A stretch of DNA of 18,470 bases from an uncultured Gemella sp. (lineage in GTDB: Bacteria > Bacillota > Bacilli > Staphylococcales > Gemellaceae). A program made the translations under genes and the position numbers. Shown one piece after another: positions 7,271 through 14,742 of this stretch. The notes beneath the pieces are model-generated. The model was not told the origin of the DNA. It did no database searches and saw nothing but the letters and a program-made list of their open reading frames with translations. Location of the stretch: the NCBI GenBank assembly GCA_947254465.1, contig CAMYEU010000009.1, forward strand, positions 1 to 18,470, in the 5' to 3' direction. Numbering within the stretch: position 1 is the first letter of the stretch; each line of letters begins with the position of its first letter.

Positions 7271-7300
7271 CACATTAAATTTTAATGTATTAAATAGATG
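7271..7300. promoter_or_regulatory. NanR-type operator, upstream copy (site A)
   Basis: ACATTAAA-T-TTTAATGT (7272-7288) is a perfect palindrome. The 30 bases at 7271-7300 match 7471-7500 at 25 positions, exactly 200 bases apart. The spacing would suit a DNA loop between two bound dimers; site A is far upstream of the predicted nanA -35. Confidence 0.5.
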
Positions 7301-7436
7301 ATACAAGGCTAGACAGATTATGTATAGATAGAATATAAATATATAACAGAGACAAACCAATATATTGATTCATCTATAATAATAAAATCAATAGTTAAAA
7401 GGTTTTCAAAAAAAGTAGAATTTTATGGATTTTCTA

Positions 7437-7465
7437 TTGACAAACTAGAGAAAACGTTTTAAAAT
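7437..7465 (+). promoter_or_regulatory. nanA promoter with a CcpA-like site in the spacer
   Basis: TTGACA (7437-7442), 17 bases, TAAAAT (7460-7465). The spacer holds the palindrome AAAACGTTTT; 7449-7462 matches the cre consensus at 12 of 14 positions. Site B follows immediately, so the promoter could be blocked by both CcpA and the GntR regulator. Confidence 0.65.
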
Positions 7466-7470
7466 ATAAG

Positions 7471-7500
7471 TGTATTAAAATTTAATGTGTTAAATAAATG
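7471..7500. promoter_or_regulatory. NanR-type operator at the nanA start site (site B)
   Basis: The core ATTAAAATTTAAT with flanking GTGTTAA covers the predicted transcription start of nanA. It nearly equals the nanR site C (16 of 17 in the core) and the upstream site A (25 of 30). Confidence 0.6.
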
Positions 7501-7534
7501 CACTAACTAAAAACAAATAACGGAGGTTATCATA

Positions 7535-8413
7535 ATGAAAGATTTAAAAGGACTATATTCAGCTTTACTTATTCCATTTGATGAAAATGGTGAGGTTAAA
7601 GAAGAGGGATTAAGACAAGTTATAGAGCACAACATTAACGTAAGTAAAGTTGATGGTTTATATGTTAATGGAAGTAGTGGGGAAAACTTCTTATTAAATA
7701 CTGCTCAAAAGAAACAAATTTTTAAATTTGTAAAAGAAGTAGTAGGAGATAGAGTTAAACTTATTGCTCAAGTTGGATCATTAGATTTAAATGAAGCGGT
7801 AGAATTAGCTAAATTTGCTACAGAATTAGGATATGACTCATTATCAGCAGTTACTCCATTCTATTACCCATTATCATTCAACGAAATCAAACACTACTAC
7901 AAAACAATCATCGATGCTACAGATAACAGCATGATTCTTTACTATATTCCATTCTTAACAGGGGTTAAAATTAGTTTAGATCAATTTGCTGAATTACTAG
8001 AAGATGAAAAAGTTATCGGTGTTAAATACACTGCTGCAGACTTCTATCAATTAGAAAGATTCAGAAAACGCTTCCCTAATAAATTGATTTGGTCTGGATT
8101 CGATGAAATGTTAGTTCAAGCAGCTATCACTGGAGTAGATGGAGCTATCGGTTCTACATACAATGTTAATGGACAAAGAAGCCAAGAAATCTTCAGACTT
8201 GCTAAAGAAGGTAAAGTTGCTGAAGCTTACGAACTTCAACATGAAGCAAACGATGTAATCGAAAAAGTATTAGAATTAGGATTGTATCAAACTCTTAAAG
8301 AAATCTTAAAAGTTAAAGGTATTGATGCAGGAACTTGTAAAAAACCTATGAAATCATTTGATCCAGCTAAATTAGCTGAAGTTGAAAAATTAGTTAAAGA
8401 TTATAACCTATAA
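7535..8413 (+). CDS. nanA: N-acetylneuraminate lyase
   Basis: NanA cleaves Neu5Ac to N-acetylmannosamine and pyruvate, the first cytoplasmic step of sialic acid breakdown. The 292-residue DHDPS-family barrel has GSSGE (46-50) for pyruvate carboxylate binding, catalytic Y137 in LYYIP and Schiff-base lysine K164 in GVKYTAADF. These positions agree with the E. coli enzyme, and the YTAADFYQLERF stretch separates sialate lyases from dihydrodipicolinate synthases. GGAGG lies 8 bases before the ATG. It is the first gene of an operon with the symporter. Confidence 0.95.
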   Translation: MKDLKGLYSALLIPFDENGEVKEEGLRQVIEHNINVSKVDGLYVNGSSGENFLLNTAQKKQIFKFVKEVVGDRVKLIAQVGSLDLNEAVELAKFATELGYDSLSAVTPFYYPLSFNEIKHYYKTIIDATDNSMILYYIPFLTGVKISLDQFAELLEDEKVIGVKYTAADFYQLERFRKRFPNKLIWSGFDEMLVQAAITGVDGAIGSTYNVNGQRSQEIFRLAKEGKVAEAYELQHEANDVIEKVLELGLYQTLKEILKVKGIDAGTCKKPMKSFDPAKLAEVEKLVKDYNL

Positions 8414-8444
8414 TTTTTAAAATAAGGAGTAAAAAAATAGGGAC

Positions 8445-8473
8445 TGGGGAGAGGAGAATTTCTCCTCCTTCCC
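8445..8473 (+). other. Intercistronic hairpin between nanA and symporter
   Basis: A G-rich/C-rich stem, GGGAGAGGAG with CTCCTCCTTCCC separated by AATTT, has a small bulge and no following U-tract. It lies between the two genes, with an unused AAGGAG at 8424-8429 before it. It is more likely an mRNA-stability or processing element than a terminator. Confidence 0.5.
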
Positions 8474-8519
8474 AATTATTAGAAAAAATATTATTAAGAA
8501 AAAATAGGAGGGGAGTACC

Positions 8520-10073
8520 ATGGATAAAATAGGATTTGGTACACTTAACAGTATAGTTTTAGCGGTTTATCTGTTAGCTATGCTAGCTATAGGGGTGTAT
8601 TTCACTAAAAAAGCGGGTGAAAGCACGGACGAATTCTTTAAAGCCGGAGGAAATATTCCATCTTGGGCAGTAGGATTCTCGATTTATGCAACAACATTAT
8701 CAGCAATTACATTTATGGCAACACCGGAAAAAGCATTTAACGGTGACTGGACATATGCAGCAGGGAACTTTTCAATTATCGCGATTATTCCGATATTAAT
8801 TCACTACTATGTTCCATTCTTTAGAAAATTAAATGTAACGACAGCATATGAATATTTAGAAGAACGTTTTAATCCTAGTGTACGTGTAGTAGGAAGTGTG
8901 TTATTCTCACTATTCCATATTGGACGTGTAGCTATCGTTATTTATTTACCAACAGTTGCTATTACATCGGTATCAACACTTAACCCATTCTTAGTATGTG
9001 CGGTTATCGGATTACTTTGTGTGGTTTACTCATTCTTAGGAGGAGTAGAAGGGGTTATTTGGACAGACGTTATCCAAGGTATTATCTTACTTGGAGGAGC
9101 TGTTTTAGTAATTATCTTAGGGGCATACCACGTAGGTGGATTTGGACACATTACTCAAGATGCTCTAGCAAATGGTAAAATTGTAACTGCTGAGAAATTT
9201 AGCTGGTCATTAACTGCATCTACTATTCCAATTATCTTCATTGGATCAGTGTTTAACAGTTTACAACAATATACAGCTTCTCAAGACGTAGTTCAACGTT
9301 ATAGTACTACAGAGTCAGTTGAAGAAACTAATAAATCACTTTGGACAAATGGATTATTAGCATTCATCTCAATTCCAATCTTCTATGGAATGGGAACAGT
9401 TTTATACAGCTTCTACAAAGGTAGCCACGCTGTAACAAAATTACCAGACTTCATGAACGCTGAAGTAGTAGGTAAAGCAGCTAATACAACAGCTTTAGTA
9501 CCTTACTTCATCTTAACTGCATTACCTGCGGGGGTTGCGGGATTAGTTATCGCAGCTATCTTAGCAGCGGCTCAATCAACTATCGCATCAAGCTTAAACT
9601 CAATTTCAGCTTGTATCACAGTTGACATTAAACAACGTTTCTTTGGATTAAGTAAAGATGCTAAACAAGATGTTCTATTAGCTCGTATTATTATCATCGT
9701 AGCGGGTGTATTAGGAACAATCGCAGCATTATACTTCGTAAACTCTAACCAAAAAGAAACTTGGGATTTATTCCTTAAATATATCGGACTTCTAGGGGTG
9801 CCTTTAGCTGGTACATTCGCGCTTGGTATCTTTACTAAACGTGCAAATGGAGCGGGAGCATTATTAGGATTATTAGTAGCAGGACTTGTATGTTGGTACA
9901 TCCAAGACTTTACAACTTATGCTAAACAAAGTCCATTTATATTCTCTGGATTCTCATTCTTAAGTGCATTGGTATTCGGTTATATCTGTAGTTTCTTCTT
10001 TAAATCTACTAAAAATATTACTGGACTTACTATTCACACTAAAGATCATGAATACGTAAAAGAAGCAAAATAA
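8520..10073 (+). CDS. Sodium:solute symporter, probable sialic acid transporter
   Basis: This 517-residue SSS-family (LeuT-fold) carrier has about 13 membrane helices and should import Neu5Ac with Na+. Residues recalled from the Proteus mirabilis SiaT substrate site appear one position later: T59, S61 and T64 in YATTLSAIT and R136 in HIGRVAIV, the arginine that binds the sialate carboxylate. The serine-rich AAQSTIASSLNS helix fits the Na2 site. It follows nanA in one transcript with its own AGGAGGGG, ten bases upstream of the ATG. SiaT/NanT-type function is supported by both residues and context. Confidence 0.9.
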   Translation: MDKIGFGTLNSIVLAVYLLAMLAIGVYFTKKAGESTDEFFKAGGNIPSWAVGFSIYATTLSAITFMATPEKAFNGDWTYAAGNFSIIAIIPILIHYYVPFFRKLNVTTAYEYLEERFNPSVRVVGSVLFSLFHIGRVAIVIYLPTVAITSVSTLNPFLVCAVIGLLCVVYSFLGGVEGVIWTDVIQGIILLGGAVLVIILGAYHVGGFGHITQDALANGKIVTAEKFSWSLTASTIPIIFIGSVFNSLQQYTASQDVVQRYSTTESVEETNKSLWTNGLLAFISIPIFYGMGTVLYSFYKGSHAVTKLPDFMNAEVVGKAANTTALVPYFILTALPAGVAGLVIAAILAAAQSTIASSLNSISACITVDIKQRFFGLSKDAKQDVLLARIIIIVAGVLGTIAALYFVNSNQKETWDLFLKYIGLLGVPLAGTFALGIFTKRANGAGALLGLLVAGLVCWYIQDFTTYAKQSPFIFSGFSFLSALVFGYICSFFFKSTKNITGLTIHTKDHEYVKEAK

Positions 10074-10106
10074 TAAAGTCAGATTTCAAAATATAACAAA
10101 CTTATA

Positions 10107-10141
10107 GAATAATCCTCGACTTAGCGTTGAGGGTTATTTTT
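10107..10141 (+). terminator. Terminator of the nanA-symporter operon
   Basis: A stem of about 13 pairs (10107-10120 with 10126-10139, two G-U pairs) with a 5-base loop runs into TTTTT. It lies 34 bases past the symporter stop. Confidence 0.8.
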
Positions 10142-10221
10142 GTATGGACTTTTATACAATAATGGTATTTGCTAACATAGAAAATAGAGATGTAAATAAT
10201 TGAATGTGTGAAGATGATAAA

Positions 10222-10251
10222 TTGTCTTTCTTGTTGTTAATGAGATATAAT
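10222..10251 (+). promoter_or_regulatory. Promoter of the esterase-like gene
   Basis: TTGTCT (10222-10227), 18 bases, TATAAT (10246-10251). Just upstream TTGAATGTGTGAA (10199-10211) matches 11 of 13 bases of the NanR-site half TTTAATGTGTTAA, a weak hint of shared regulation. Confidence 0.5.
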
Positions 10252-10283
10252 TAAAGAAAAATATATGTCAGGAAGATAAAGAG

Positions 10284-11117
10284 ATGGATTTAGTAAGAGA
10301 AAGAAAACTAAATTATGAGATTAATATTGTTAGAGATGAATTGGAGTTTCAATTATTAACAGTTGAATTCGAAGCCGTAGATTATTCAAAAATTCATGCG
10401 GAGATTGTCGTAAAAAAAGTTAATAATAAAGGATTTATACTAGAATTTCCAGATTATGAAGAAGTCCCTAGGAGTTTTTTAGGCCTTATGAATTATTATG
10501 CTTTAGGCTATAGTGCTGCAACATTACACATTAGAGGAGATAGGGGAAGAAGTGAAAATAAACAGCCGGCTTCGATATATTTTCCTTTTCTAAATAATAA
10601 TAATAACCGAGAAGACTTATATTATAATTATGCCTATCAAGATGGAATAGATTTTGTGAATATTTTAAAAAGAGAATTTCCAAATTTAGAGGTGAATGTT
10701 GTTTCTAAAGGACAAGGTGCTACAATAGGAATCGTGGTTTCAGCTGTAGGAGAGTCCGTGGATAGGCTATTTATTTCGAATATGCAGAATTTTGATTTTA
10801 AATATATTTTTGATAACAATCTTGATGTTGGAGTTTATGAAGGAATTAGAGAATATGCACGTAATTACCCTGAGAAAGAAGAGTATCTGTTGACGAGATT
10901 AGGGGAAATAGATGTGATGCAATATTGTGATGGGGTTAGTGCAGAAGTGCACTTTGGATATTCAAAATTAGACGAAAAGAATATTGTTATTAATAAAAAG
11001 TTAGAAAGTATGTTTAAACGAAAAGAAGTAACTATCTTTGATTGTGAAGAAGAGAATCTTCATGTGAAGTTGTTGGAAAAGTGGTTGCTTAGAGATTTAA
11101 AGCTAGGAGTCGAATAG
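10284..11117 (+). CDS. Acetyl xylan esterase (AXE1)-like protein lacking the catalytic triad
   Basis: This 277-residue protein follows the alpha/beta-hydrolase layout of AXE1/cephalosporin-C deacetylases: a FPDY loop at 55-58 where FHGY is usual, LGYSAATLHIRGDRG (75-88) for GYAVL..D.RGQ, a YYNYAYQDGIDFVNIL helix (113-128), and a GxSxG-equivalent at 141-146. There the sequence is SKGQGA, so the nucleophile serine of GGSQGG is glycine (G143). The acid is kept in SKLDEK (D230), but the expected YxGHE histidine region reads DCEEEN. It is therefore probably not an active esterase. Related esterases adjoin pneumococcal sialic acid genes and may act on O-acetylated sugars; here a binding or regulatory role is possible. 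The ribosome binding site is modest (AGGAAG). Confidence 0.65.
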   Translation: MDLVRERKLNYEINIVRDELEFQLLTVEFEAVDYSKIHAEIVVKKVNNKGFILEFPDYEEVPRSFLGLMNYYALGYSAATLHIRGDRGRSENKQPASIYFPFLNNNNNREDLYYNYAYQDGIDFVNILKREFPNLEVNVVSKGQGATIGIVVSAVGESVDRLFISNMQNFDFKYIFDNNLDVGVYEGIREYARNYPEKEEYLLTRLGEIDVMQYCDGVSAEVHFGYSKLDEKNIVINKKLESMFKRKEVTIFDCEEENLHVKLLEKWLLRDLKLGVE

Positions 11118-11127
11118 AGAGAAAACT

Positions 11128-11219
11128 AAAAAATCCGAATCTAATAGTTATATAAAGTTATAGGAAACATGAAGGTTTTACATATAAATGTATATTAACA
11201 TATTAGACTCGGATTTTTT
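11128..11219. terminator. Long-loop terminator between convergent genes
   Basis: A 19-base stem (11128-11146 with 11201-11219) flanks a 54-base loop that can form inner hairpins. The single mismatch is a U-G pair in minus-strand RNA. It ends in seven T on the plus strand and lies between convergent stops. Confidence 0.75.
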
Positions 11220-11221
11220 TA

Positions 11222-11800
11222 TTATTTAAGTTTTTCTATTTCTTTAGTTAGTAATTCTTCTGTTACACCCCCAGCAATTCTATTTCCGATTGTACCATCG
11301 CTATTGATGAAAATATGTGTCGGGAATGAACGAATTGCGTAGTTTATGATGAAGCGGTCGTTAACGTCGAAAAGAACAGGATAAGTCACGCCAAGTTCTT
11401 TTGCTTTATTAAGGATTACATCTTTACCTTTGTCTTGAGGACTTTGGTTTTTAAACTCAGAATCGTTAGGAGAAGTCATCGATAGGAAGACAACATCCTT
11501 ATTGTTTTTTAATTTTTGGTAAGTTTTTTCTAACTCTGGGATTTCTCTCATACAAGGTCCACACCAGCTTGCCCACATATTAATGTAAACTTTTTTCCCT
11601 TTAAAATCGCTAAGTTTTACAGTTTTTCCATCTTTATCCATAGCTGTAAAGTCAAAAGCTTGGATAGCTTTGTTCTCGCTAGTTGAAGATGTTGTAGTTT
11701 GTTTGTTAGTTTCTTCTTTCTTATCAGAAGTACTAGAACATGCACTTAAAATTAGAGCACTACTAAGAAGTGTTGCGCTAAGTACTGTTAGTTTTCTCAT
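11222..11800 (-). CDS. TlpA/ResA-like thioredoxin lipoprotein
   Basis: This 192-residue lipoprotein has a signal peptide ending in the lipobox LSAC (C21), a Ser/Thr/Lys linker to about residue 45, and a TlpA/ResA thioredoxin fold with WCGPC (C80, C83) and the cis-proline loop SFPTH (P160). It acts outside the membrane, receiving electrons from CcdA to reduce partner disulfides. The frame extends five codons to a TTG, but that overlaps the GGAGG ribosome binding site, so the ATG at 11800 is the start. It follows ccdA by 28 bases. In pneumococcus such pairs (ccdA-etrx) feed surface methionine sulfoxide reductase MsrAB; no msr gene is in the window. Confidence 0.9.
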   Translation of the reverse strand: MRKLTVLSATLLSSALILSACSSTSDKKEETNKQTTTSSTSENKAIQAFDFTAMDKDGKTVKLSDFKGKKVYINMWASWCGPCMREIPELEKTYQKLKNNKDVVFLSMTSPNDSEFKNQSPQDKGKDVILNKAKELGVTYPVLFDVNDRFIINYAIRSFPTHIFINSDGTIGNRIAGGVTEELLTKEIEKLK

Positions 11801-11828
11801 ATTATTTTCCTCCAATTCAAATCACAAG

Positions 11829-12557
11829 TTAAGAAAAATATCTAGTTAGAGAGATAAATGATCCACTCAGAATTAATATACCGATTAAGATAAGGATAAT
11901 ACCTGAGATAACTTGTGTGTATTTTAAAATGTTTGTATGTTTTTTGAATAGTTCTAATAATTTTGAAGCGAAGAATGCAACAAGGATAAACGGTAAGATA
12001 AATCCTAAGCAGTATGCAAGAATTAGAAGAACACTCATTATTCCAGTATGACTAGATGCGTACAGGAAAACACTAGCTAAGATTGGTCCAATACATGGTG
12101 TCCAAGAAAAGCTAAAAGTGAACCCCATTAAAAAAGCAAGAATGGGAGTAGTTTTATTTCCTTTTCTCTTAACTTTGTTTTTTATTGAAAATTCTTGTTT
12201 TAAGAAGCCTATCTTAAATACTCCTAGTTGTAATAATCCCATGAAGATGATTAAGACACCGCTGACGATTTGCAATGTTTTAATGTTTTCATTTAAAAAT
12301 ATACTGATAAAACTAGTTGCAAAAGCTAGGATGAAAAATGTTGAACAAATACCTAATACGAATGATAGTGTATTTGTAATAGTGTTACGTTTATTGAAGA
12401 CTAGTTCCCCGCGTTCATTCATTTCTTTTTTTCCTGCAAGAATACCGATATAGATAGGTAATATAGGTATAACACAAGGAGAAAGGAATGATAGCAGTCC
12501 CTCTAAGAAGACAAGAGTCATTTTTAAGGAAGAACTAGCTGTATTAAAATCTGTCAT
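11829..12557 (-). CDS. ccdA: CcdA-type thiol:disulfide membrane reductase
   Basis: CcdA carries electrons from cytoplasmic thioredoxin across the membrane. This 242-residue protein has six predicted helices in two repeats, each with the family cysteine motif: LSPCVIPILP (C28) and WTPCIGPIL (C155). A short positively charged loop at 125-136 links the repeats. AGGGGGT precedes the ATG. The next gene encodes a surface thioredoxin, the natural electron acceptor, so this pair is an extracytoplasmic reducing system. A cytochrome c maturation role is less likely because no cyt c genes are present. Confidence 0.92.
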   Translation of the reverse strand: MTDFNTASSSLKMTLVFLEGLLSFLSPCVIPILPIYIGILAGKKEMNERGELVFNKRNTITNTLSFVLGICSTFFILAFATSFISIFLNENIKTLQIVSGVLIIFMGLLQLGVFKIGFLKQEFSIKNKVKRKGNKTTPILAFLMGFTFSFSWTPCIGPILASVFLYASSHTGIMSVLLILAYCLGFILPFILVAFFASKLLELFKKHTNILKYTQVISGIILILIGILILSGSFISLTRYFS

Positions 12558-12593
12558 AAAACCCCCTAAAGTAAAATTTAAAATTACAGGTTT

Positions 12594-12622
12594 ACTATAT
12601 AATAAAAACGCTTAAAATGCAA
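12594..12622 (-). promoter_or_regulatory. Candidate ccdA promoter
   Basis: On the minus strand TTGCAT (12622-12617), 17 bases, TATAGT (12599-12594). A cre-like sequence (12 of 14) at 12603-12616 fills the spacer; AT richness makes this site uncertain. Confidence 0.4.
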
Positions 12623-12690
12623 TTTAACTGCTTATAGATTATAATTAATATTACGAATTTCACATAATGTAACAGGGAATTATCGTTATT

Positions 12691-12707
12691 ATTACAAAAC
12701 TGTTACA
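12691..12707 (-). promoter_or_regulatory. WalR (YycF) binding box
   Basis: On the minus strand TGTAAC-AGTTT-TGTAAT matches the WalR direct repeat TGTWAH-N5-TGTWAH exactly. It lies five bases from the -35 of a wall-hydrolase gene, the usual context of WalRK targets. Confidence 0.7.
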
Positions 12708-12711
12708 AACC

Positions 12712-12740
12712 TTGAAAAAAGCTATGTTTAACCATATAAT
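12712..12740 (+). promoter_or_regulatory. Promoter of the LysM hydrolase
   Basis: TTGAAA (12712-12717), 17 bases, TATAAT (12735-12740). The leader is about 165 bases and holds two inverted repeats: TTGTTCA/TGAACAA near 12764-12785 and a perfect TGAGTCA-TT-TGACTCA at 12872-12887, just before the AAGGAG. Confidence 0.7.
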
Positions 12741-12914
12741 GATATTATGTCAAATTTTAGAACGTTGTTCAGTAAGTATTGAACAAGTTTGATGGCGTTT
12801 ATAGAGAAAAATAATTAAGATAGAAATTAAAAAATTAGAAAATAAAAATAGTATTTATAACGTAGTATAGATGAGTCATTTGACTCAAACCCAATTTTAA
12901 GGAGATTAAGATAA

Positions 12915-13925
12915 ATGAGTAAATTACAGAAATTAGTAGCCGCTACGGCAATCGTATCAACAGTAGGAGTAGGATTATCACAAATCGCAGATGCTGATAC
13001 TTATACAGTAAAAAAAGGAGATACTCTTTGGAATATCGCGGTAAACAACGGTACAACTGTTGAACAACTTATGCAAGATAATAACTTAACAAGTTCATTA
13101 ATTTTCCCTGGAGATAAATTAACTTATAATACAACAGTGGAACAAGTAGCTCAAGCGAAAGAACAAGGATACTACACAGTAGTATTAGGAGATACTTTAG
13201 GAAAAGTTGCAAATAGATTCGGGATTTCAGTAGACGAACTTGTTAAATTAAATAACATTGAAAATCCTAACTTAATTTATGTTGGAACAGTACTAAAAGT
13301 TAATGGAAATGCAACAGCAAAAGCTGAAGTAACAGTGCCTAAAGCAACTGTATTAGAAAATACTTCTGAAAAAACAGTAGTAAAAGTTGACCCAGTACAA
13401 ACTGTTGCACCAAAAGCTACACAAACAGCGACTCCAGAAAAAACTGAAGTTAAGAATGAAACTCAAGTGGCAGTACCAGCTGTAGCAAAAGTTGCAGAAA
13501 AACCAGCTGCAACGCCAGCAGTTGCTACAGTAGCTCCAGCTGTAACATCTAAAGCAAAAGCACCTGTAGCTGCAGCAACAACTCAAGCTTCTTCTTCAAA
13601 TAAAGGAGCTGCAATTTATCAAGCAGCATTGGCTCAGTTAGGTAGATACCAAGATTGTACAATGTTAGTAACAAATGCACTTAAAGCGGTAGGAATCAAT
13701 TTCCATGATTGGCCAGCAGGATATATGAGTTTAGGAACTGTAGTTCCAGCATCTCAAGCGCAACCTGGAGACTTAGTTTACTATGCAAACGGTGGAACAG
13801 GATTAGCTCACATTTCTGTTTATGCAGGTAATGGGCAGGCTGTTCACGGTGGATGGTTAGGAAACCAAACTGTTCTTAACTCTGCAAACATAGGTAGTGG
13901 AGCAGTTTACATCCGTGTAAGATAA
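12915..13925 (+). CDS. Secreted LysM-LysM-NlpC/P60-like cell wall hydrolase
   Basis: This 336-residue secreted protein has a signal peptide cleaved near A27 (IADA). LysM1 is at about 28-71 (DTYTVKKGDTLWNIAV) and LysM2 at about 86-129 (GYYTVVLGDTLGKVAN). A Pro/Ala/Val/Thr/Lys-rich linker covers 132-228. A C-terminal papain-like domain runs from about 229 with probable nucleophile C248 (YQDCTMLV) and base H299 (GLAHISVY), plus QPGDLVYY (283-290). The DCT replaces the usual DCS of NlpC/P60, so the exact subfamily (NlpC/P60 versus CHAP) is open. It should cut peptidoglycan peptides during growth or division, fitting the upstream WalR box. AAGGAG precedes the ATG. Confidence 0.88.
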   Translation: MSKLQKLVAATAIVSTVGVGLSQIADADTYTVKKGDTLWNIAVNNGTTVEQLMQDNNLTSSLIFPGDKLTYNTTVEQVAQAKEQGYYTVVLGDTLGKVANRFGISVDELVKLNNIENPNLIYVGTVLKVNGNATAKAEVTVPKATVLENTSEKTVVKVDPVQTVAPKATQTATPEKTEVKNETQVAVPAVAKVAEKPAATPAVATVAPAVTSKAKAPVAAATTQASSSNKGAAIYQAALAQLGRYQDCTMLVTNALKAVGINFHDWPAGYMSLGTVVPASQAQPGDLVYYANGGTGLAHISVYAGNGQAVHGGWLGNQTVLNSANIGSGAVYIRVR

Positions 13926-13939
13926 TTAAAGAAATGAAT

Positions 13940-13975
13940 AAAAAGAAGCGATTAGTTGTCTAATCGCTTCTTTTT
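13940..13975. terminator. Bidirectional terminator between LysM hydrolase and endolysin
   Basis: A perfect 15-base stem (13940-13954 with 13961-13975) has a 6-base loop and T-rich ends in both directions. It lies between convergent genes. Confidence 0.9.
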
Positions 13976-14041
13976 ATAATATTTGTAAGACTTTAGTCCA
14001 ATGAAATTTACTGTCTAAAAGTTATTATATTTAAATAATTA

Positions 14042-14716
14042 TTAATTAAAAGATCCCCAAAAACTTGTTCTTTCAGTTCCATTGTGAGTTCCTGTAGCTA
14101 TATAATGACGATCATTTGAATATGAGATATAACTAATCCAAATAAATCCCTCTTTTATAACGTAGCTATCGTAGTAGACACGTTCACCATTATAATAACT
14201 GTTTAGTATTTTTCCCAGCTTACTCGGTTTATTTCTAACATTTATAGATGGTACCTCTACAGTAAAGCAGCCGATTTCTTGAATTCTAGTCCACTCCTCA
14301 TTAGAATTGTAACTGGGTCTAATAAAACCTGCAAGGTAAGTGTCACCACGACTCATAATACGTGCAATACCACCACGTTCAGGTGTGCCATCAACATTTT
14401 GTTCTACAGACGTGATAAGACCATCTTCTATCTCTATAACTATACCGACATGACCGTATTTATCCCAATCGCCCCAATGCCAAATTGCAATATCCCCAGG
14501 AGCTATTTCAGTATCTCCTTTAAAATATCTTTTCCAGCCCGGAGGAATGGGGTTAGTTAGATAATCGATGGCATTACCATAGATTTGAAAATCGGCAAAA
14601 TTCTTTATATATGCCATTGTTAAATCAACACATTGTGCTCCATACATTCCGTCCATGTCTATCCATTTATAGACGTTATCCTTTGCCCAGTTAACCATTG
14701 TTTGTTGACTTGTCAT
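14042..14716 (-). CDS. CHAP-SH3b endolysin
   Basis: This 224-residue enzyme has no signal peptide, as expected of an endolysin released through a holin. The CHAP domain (about 5-137) has C29 in YGAQCVDL, H89 in KYGHVGIV and the EQN motif at 105-107; APGDIAIW (72-79) is typical. A bacterial SH3 (SH3_5-like) wall-binding domain follows at about 148-212 (INVRNKPS...WISY). The frame runs three codons further to GTG, but AAGGAAG lies eight bases before the ATG at 14716. It is the last gene of a cassette with a YvrJ/holin-like peptide. No tail, capsid or integrase genes are near. Confidence 0.88.
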   Translation of the reverse strand: MTSQQTMVNWAKDNVYKWIDMDGMYGAQCVDLTMAYIKNFADFQIYGNAIDYLTNPIPPGWKRYFKGDTEIAPGDIAIWHWGDWDKYGHVGIVIEIEDGLITSVEQNVDGTPERGGIARIMSRGDTYLAGFIRPSYNSNEEWTRIQEIGCFTVEVPSINVRNKPSKLGKILNSYYNGERVYYDSYVIKEGFIWISYISYSNDRHYIATGTHNGTERTSFWGSFN

Positions 14717-14742
14717 AATAAGCACTTCCTTATTTTAAATTA

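Noticed and set aside
7094..7360. 88-codon minus-strand frame between manA and nanA
   Set aside because: It runs through a terminator hairpin and an operator, has AT-driven composition (Ile/Tyr/Leu/Phe) and no ribosome binding site.
9572..9901. 109-codon minus-strand frame inside the symporter gene
   Set aside because: It lies wholly within a clear SSS transporter gene and has no family pattern.
13353..13586. Cysteine/tryptophan-rich 77-codon minus-strand frame
   Set aside because: It is the shadow of the Ala/Thr/Pro/Val-rich linker of the LysM hydrolase on the opposite strand.
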